Assembly: GCF_014208035.1 (NCBI RefSeq)
Contig: NZ_JACHMK010000001.1
Coordinates: 1,054,001-1,118,000, forward strand
Direction: 5' to 3'
Origin: Schaalia hyovaginalis
GTDB lineage: Bacteria; Actinomycetota; Actinomycetes; Actinomycetales; Actinomycetaceae
DNA length: 64,000 nucleotides
Shown: positions 61,186 to 64,000 of the stretch, in pieces
How the letters are laid out: every line of letters begins with the position of its first letter
Numbering within the stretch: the stretch's first letter is position 1
Translations under genes and position numbers: made by a program
The notes under the pieces: model-generated
The model's database searches: none
What the model was told of the DNA's origin: nothing
The model's input: the letters and a program-made list of their open reading frames with translations, nothing else

Positions 61186-64000
61186 GTGGCAAAGTTGCGT
61201 GTCCACGAGCTCGCGAAGGAGCTCGGAATCACCAGCAAGGAACTTCTCGCCTACCTCAAGGACAACGGCGAGTTCGTGAAGGCGTCGTCCTCGGCGCTCG
61301 AACCGCCGGTCGTCCGGTCGGTGCGCGAGCACTACGGAGCGAATGCCCAGGCCGCAGCGCCTGAGACCGCTGCGAAGGAAACGGCCCCCAAGGCGGCGGC
61401 CCCGGCCTCGAAGCCGGGCGCCCCCAAGCCGGGCGCGGCGCGCCCGGCGAAAGCGGCGACCGTCGCGTCTGCGGAGCAGCCCTCCGTCGAAGGCGTAGCG
61501 GCGAAGGCCGCGCAGAGCTCGGCACCGGCGTTCTCGGATGGCGCCGATGCCCCCGCGCCCTCGGCCCCCAAGCCCGGCGCCCCTCGCCCCGCGGCCCCCA
61601 AGCCCGGCGCCCAGCGCACCCAGGCCCAGTCCCAGGACGCCCCGGCGCCCCGTCCGGGCGCCCCTCGCCCCGGCGGTCCCCGTCCCGGTCCGCGTCCCGC
61701 GGGCCCGCGTCCGGGCAACAACCCTTACGCATCCAGCCAGGGCATGCCCCGCCCCGGCGGCTCGGGCGGACCCCGTCCGGGAGGCAGCGGCGGACCGCGC
61801 CCCGGCCCCCGTCCGGGTGCTCCTCGCCCCGGTCAGGGCGGCGCAGAGCGCCCCGCGCGCTCGGGTGCGCCTCGTCCGGGCGCTCCGCGTCCGGGGGCTC
61901 GCCCCGGCGGCGCCGGCGGGCCCCGCCCGAACCCGGGCATGATGCCCGGTCAGGCGAATTTCGCGCGCAATGCGGCATCGGGGCCTTCTGATCGTCCCGC
62001 GCGCGGCGCAGGTCGCGGCGGACGCGGCGGCGCTCGCCCCGGAGCCGGTGCGGGAGCCGGCGCAGGTGCAGGAGCACCCGCCGGAGGCGGCTTCGGTCCC
62101 GCGCGCGGCGGAGGTCGCGGCGGACGCGGTTCCACACCGGGCGCTTTCGGCCGCGGCGGCGGTCGCAACCAGCGCGGACGCAAGTCGAAGCGCGCGAAGC
62201 GCCAAGAGTACGAGCAGCAGAACGCTCCGATCATCGGCGGCGTGTCGATTCCGCGCGGCAACGGGCAGACCATCAGGATCCGGCAGGGCGCGTCCCTCGC
62301 GGACTTCGCCGAGAAGATCGACGTCAATCCCGCGGCGCTCGTCACCGTTCTCTTCCACCTCGGTGAGATGGCGACCGCGACCCAGTCGCTCGACCAGGAC
62401 ACCTTCGAGGCCCTCGGCGCCGAGCTCGGCTACGACGTCAAGGTCGTCTCCCCCGAGGATGAGGATCGTGAACTCCTCGAGTCCTTCGACATCGACCTCG
62501 AAGCCGAGGAACTCGACGACGCCGAGAACATGGAGGCGCGTCCCCCGGTCGTCACGGTCATGGGCCACGTCGACCACGGCAAGACGAAGCTCCTCGACGC
62601 GATCCGTCACACGGACGTGGTCGACACCGAGCACGGCGGCATCACCCAGCACATCGGCGCCTACCAGGTCGTCGTTGAGCACGAGGGGCAGCCCCGTCCG
62701 ATCACCTTCATCGACACGCCGGGTCACGAGGCCTTCACCGCCATGCGCGCCCGCGGCGCGCAGGTCACCGACATCGCGATCCTCGTGGTCGCGGCCGATG
62801 ACGGCGTGATGCCGCAGACCGTTGAGGCGATCAACCACGCGCAGGCCGCCAACGTCCCGATCGTGGTTGCCGTCAACAAGATCGACAAGGAGGGCGCGAA
62901 CCCCGACAAGATCCGGGGCCAGCTCACCGAGTACGGTCTGGTCGCCGAGGAGTACGGCGGCGACGTCATGTTCGTCGACATCTCCGCGAAGCAGCGTCAG
63001 GGCATCCACGAGCTCCTCGAGGCGGTCCTCCTCACGGCGGACGCCGCCCTCACTCTCGAGGCGAACCCGAACAGCGCGGCCCGCGGCGTGGCGATCGAAG
63101 CCAAGCTGGACAAGGGACGCGGCGCGGTCGCCACCATGCTCGTCGAGCGCGGCACCCTCCGCATTGGCGATGCGATCGTCGTGGGATCCGCTCACGGCCG
63201 TGTCCGCGCCATGTTCGACGATTCCGGCAACGACATGTCCGAGGCCGGTCCTTCGACCCCGGTCGCGGTCCTCGGCCTCACCTCGGTCCCGCGTGCGGGC
63301 GACTCCTTCCTCGTCGCCGCCGATGACCGTACGGCACGCCAGATCGCCGACAAGCGTGAAGCCGCCGAACGTCAGGCCATGCTCGCCAAGCGCCGCAAGC
63401 GCGTCTCCCTCGAGGACTTCGACAAGGTCCTCAAGGAGGGCGAGGTCGACACCCTCAACCTCATCATCAAGGGCGACGTCTCCGGCGCCGTCGAGGCACT
63501 CGAGGACTCGCTCCTCGGCATCGATGTCGGCGATGAGGTCCAGCTCCGCATCATCCACCGCGGCGTCGGCGCGATCACGCAGAACGACGTCAACCTCGCC
63601 ACGGTGGACAACGCGGTCATCATCGGCTTCAACGTCCGCCCGGCCGAGCGGGTCGCGGAACTCGCCGACGCCGAAGGCGTCGAGATCAAGTACTACAACG
63701 TCATCTACTCGGCGATCGACGATATTGAAGCGGCCCTCAAGGGCATGCTCAAGCCGATCTACGAGGAGGTCTCGCTCGGTACCGCCGAGATCCGCCAGGT
63801 CTTCCGCTCCGGAAAGTTCGGCAACATCGCCGGTTCGATCGTCCGTTCGGGCACGATCAAGCGCGGAACGAAGGCCCGCCTGGTCCGCGACGGCGTCGTG
63901 GTCGCGGAGAACCTCGAGATCCAGTCCCTGCGCCGCGAGAAGGACGATGTCACCGAGGTCCGCGAGGGCTTCGAGTGCGGTATCACCCTCGGCTTCAAGG
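61186..64000 (+). CDS. infB: Translation initiation factor IF-2, partial (3' end beyond the window)
   Basis: Brings initiator fMet-tRNA to the 30S subunit and promotes subunit joining. GTG 61186, preceded by AGGAGAA. N-terminal IF2_N domain ([20 protein letters not shown]), then a very Pro/Gly/Arg/Ala-rich linker (about residues 65-340, with many [10 protein letters not shown] repeats) typical of actinobacterial IF-2, a second IF2_N domain ([19 protein letters not shown]-like), and the G domain: G1 [18 protein letters not shown]3 [10 protein letters not shown]4 NKID. Domains II, III and part of IV are visible; the last ~30-40 residues are missing. Confidence 0.96.
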   Translation, partial: MAKLRVHELAKELGITSKELLAYLKDNGEFVKASSSALEPPVVRSVREHYGANAQAAAPETAAKETAPKAAAPASKPGAPKPGAARPAKAATVASAEQPSVEGVAAKAAQSSAPAFSDGADAPAPSAPKPGAPRPAAPKPGAQRTQAQSQDAPAPRPGAPRPGGPRPGPRPAGPRPGNNPYASSQGMPRPGGSGGPRPGGSGGPRPGPRPGAPRPGQGGAERPARSGAPRPGAPRPGARPGGAGGPRPNPGMMPGQANFARNAASGPSDRPARGAGRGGRGGARPGAGAGAGAGAGAPAGGGFGPARGGGRGGRGSTPGAFGRGGGRNQRGRKSKRAKRQEYEQQNAPIIGGVSIPRGNGQTIRIRQGASLADFAEKIDVNPAALVTVLFHLGEMATATQSLDQDTFEALGAELGYDVKVVSPEDEDRELLESFDIDLEAEELDDAENMEARPPVVTVMGHVDHGKTKLLDAIRHTDVVDTEHGGITQHIGAYQVVVEHEGQPRPITFIDTPGHEAFTAMRARGAQVTDIAILVVAADDGVMPQTVEAINHAQAANVPIVVAVNKIDKEGANPDKIRGQLTEYGLVAEEYGGDVMFVDISAKQRQGIHELLEAVLLTADAALTLEANPNSAARGVAIEAKLDKGRGAVATMLVERGTLRIGDAIVVGSAHGRVRAMFDDSGNDMSEAGPSTPVAVLGLTSVPRAGDSFLVAADDRTARQIADKREAAERQAMLAKRRKRVSLEDFDKVLKEGEVDTLNLIIKGDVSGAVEALEDSLLGIDVGDEVQLRIIHRGVGAITQNDVNLATVDNAVIIGFNVRPAERVAELADAEGVEIKYYNVIYSAIDDIEAALKGMLKPIYEEVSLGTAEIRQVFRSGKFGNIAGSIVRSGTIKRGTKARLVRDGVVVAENLEIQSLRREKDDVTEVREGFECGITLGFK

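Noticed and set aside
61256-62137. Long minus-strand frames opposite the infB linker
   Set aside because: They mirror the Pro/Gly/Arg repeat-rich linker of IF-2 and have no start signals or domains.

Overview
The window is high-GC bacterial DNA with dense, often overlapping genes (ATGA/GTGA junctions), frequent GTG starts and several promoters that appear to give leaderless mRNAs. The gene set (argS-lysA, phoH-ybeY-corC-era, leuA-recO-uppS, glyQS-dusB, dgt-dnaG, luxS, rimP-nusA-ylxR-infB, Zur/znuABC) points to an actinobacterium, most likely of the Actinomycetaceae (Actinomyces/Schaalia type). Species is not assigned.

Layout. 1-1900: 3' side of a CUT1-type sugar ABC operon with a LacI-type operator. 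1952-6788: argS, lysA and a large unknown membrane protein. 6576-8640: an endonuclease III-like gene, then a scrambled stretch made of a 642-bp copy of the 3' end of hrpB joined to a decayed fragment of a paralogue of the membrane protein. 8641-14859: a LacI regulator with a clear promoter and twin operators heading a RbsB/A/C-like sugar transporter and an unknown 451-aa protein. 14974-22038: disulfide oxidoreductase, aldo/keto reductase, intact hrpB, L,D-transpeptidase. 22193-30709: core genes, including leuA behind a leucine leader peptide with competing hairpins. 30893-33148: a lower-GC four-gene type VII secretion effector module (small helical protein, WXG/LXG-like effector with a glycine-zipper C-terminus, membrane immunity candidate, DUF4176 protein). 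33173-36903: DedA-type protein, Zur and znuABC with a Zur box. 37216-40699: glyQS, dusB, aroD.

40965-51815 is the most unusual part. A two-component system is co-transcribed with an overlooked 50-codon gene encoding a secreted peptide with two cysteines (42841-42993). Facing it are a small secreted lactococcin-972-like peptide, six lipoproteins of one four-cysteine family in a tandem, mosaic, partly decayed array, an SdpC-like toxin precursor with a two-helix immunity candidate, and an ABC exporter with an HlyD-like adaptor. Four promoters here carry the same TTGAC-N4-GTCAA-like element, each exactly 49 bp from its start to the -10 hexamer. I infer a peptide-sensing, co-regulated antimicrobial/immunity island that has been expanding and recombining recently.

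51975-64000: a degenerate GH13-like protein, dgt, dnaG, luxS, two unknown proteins, and the rimP-nusA-rnpM-infB cluster (infB runs off the end). No tRNA, rRNA, CRISPR array or transposase gene was recognised.
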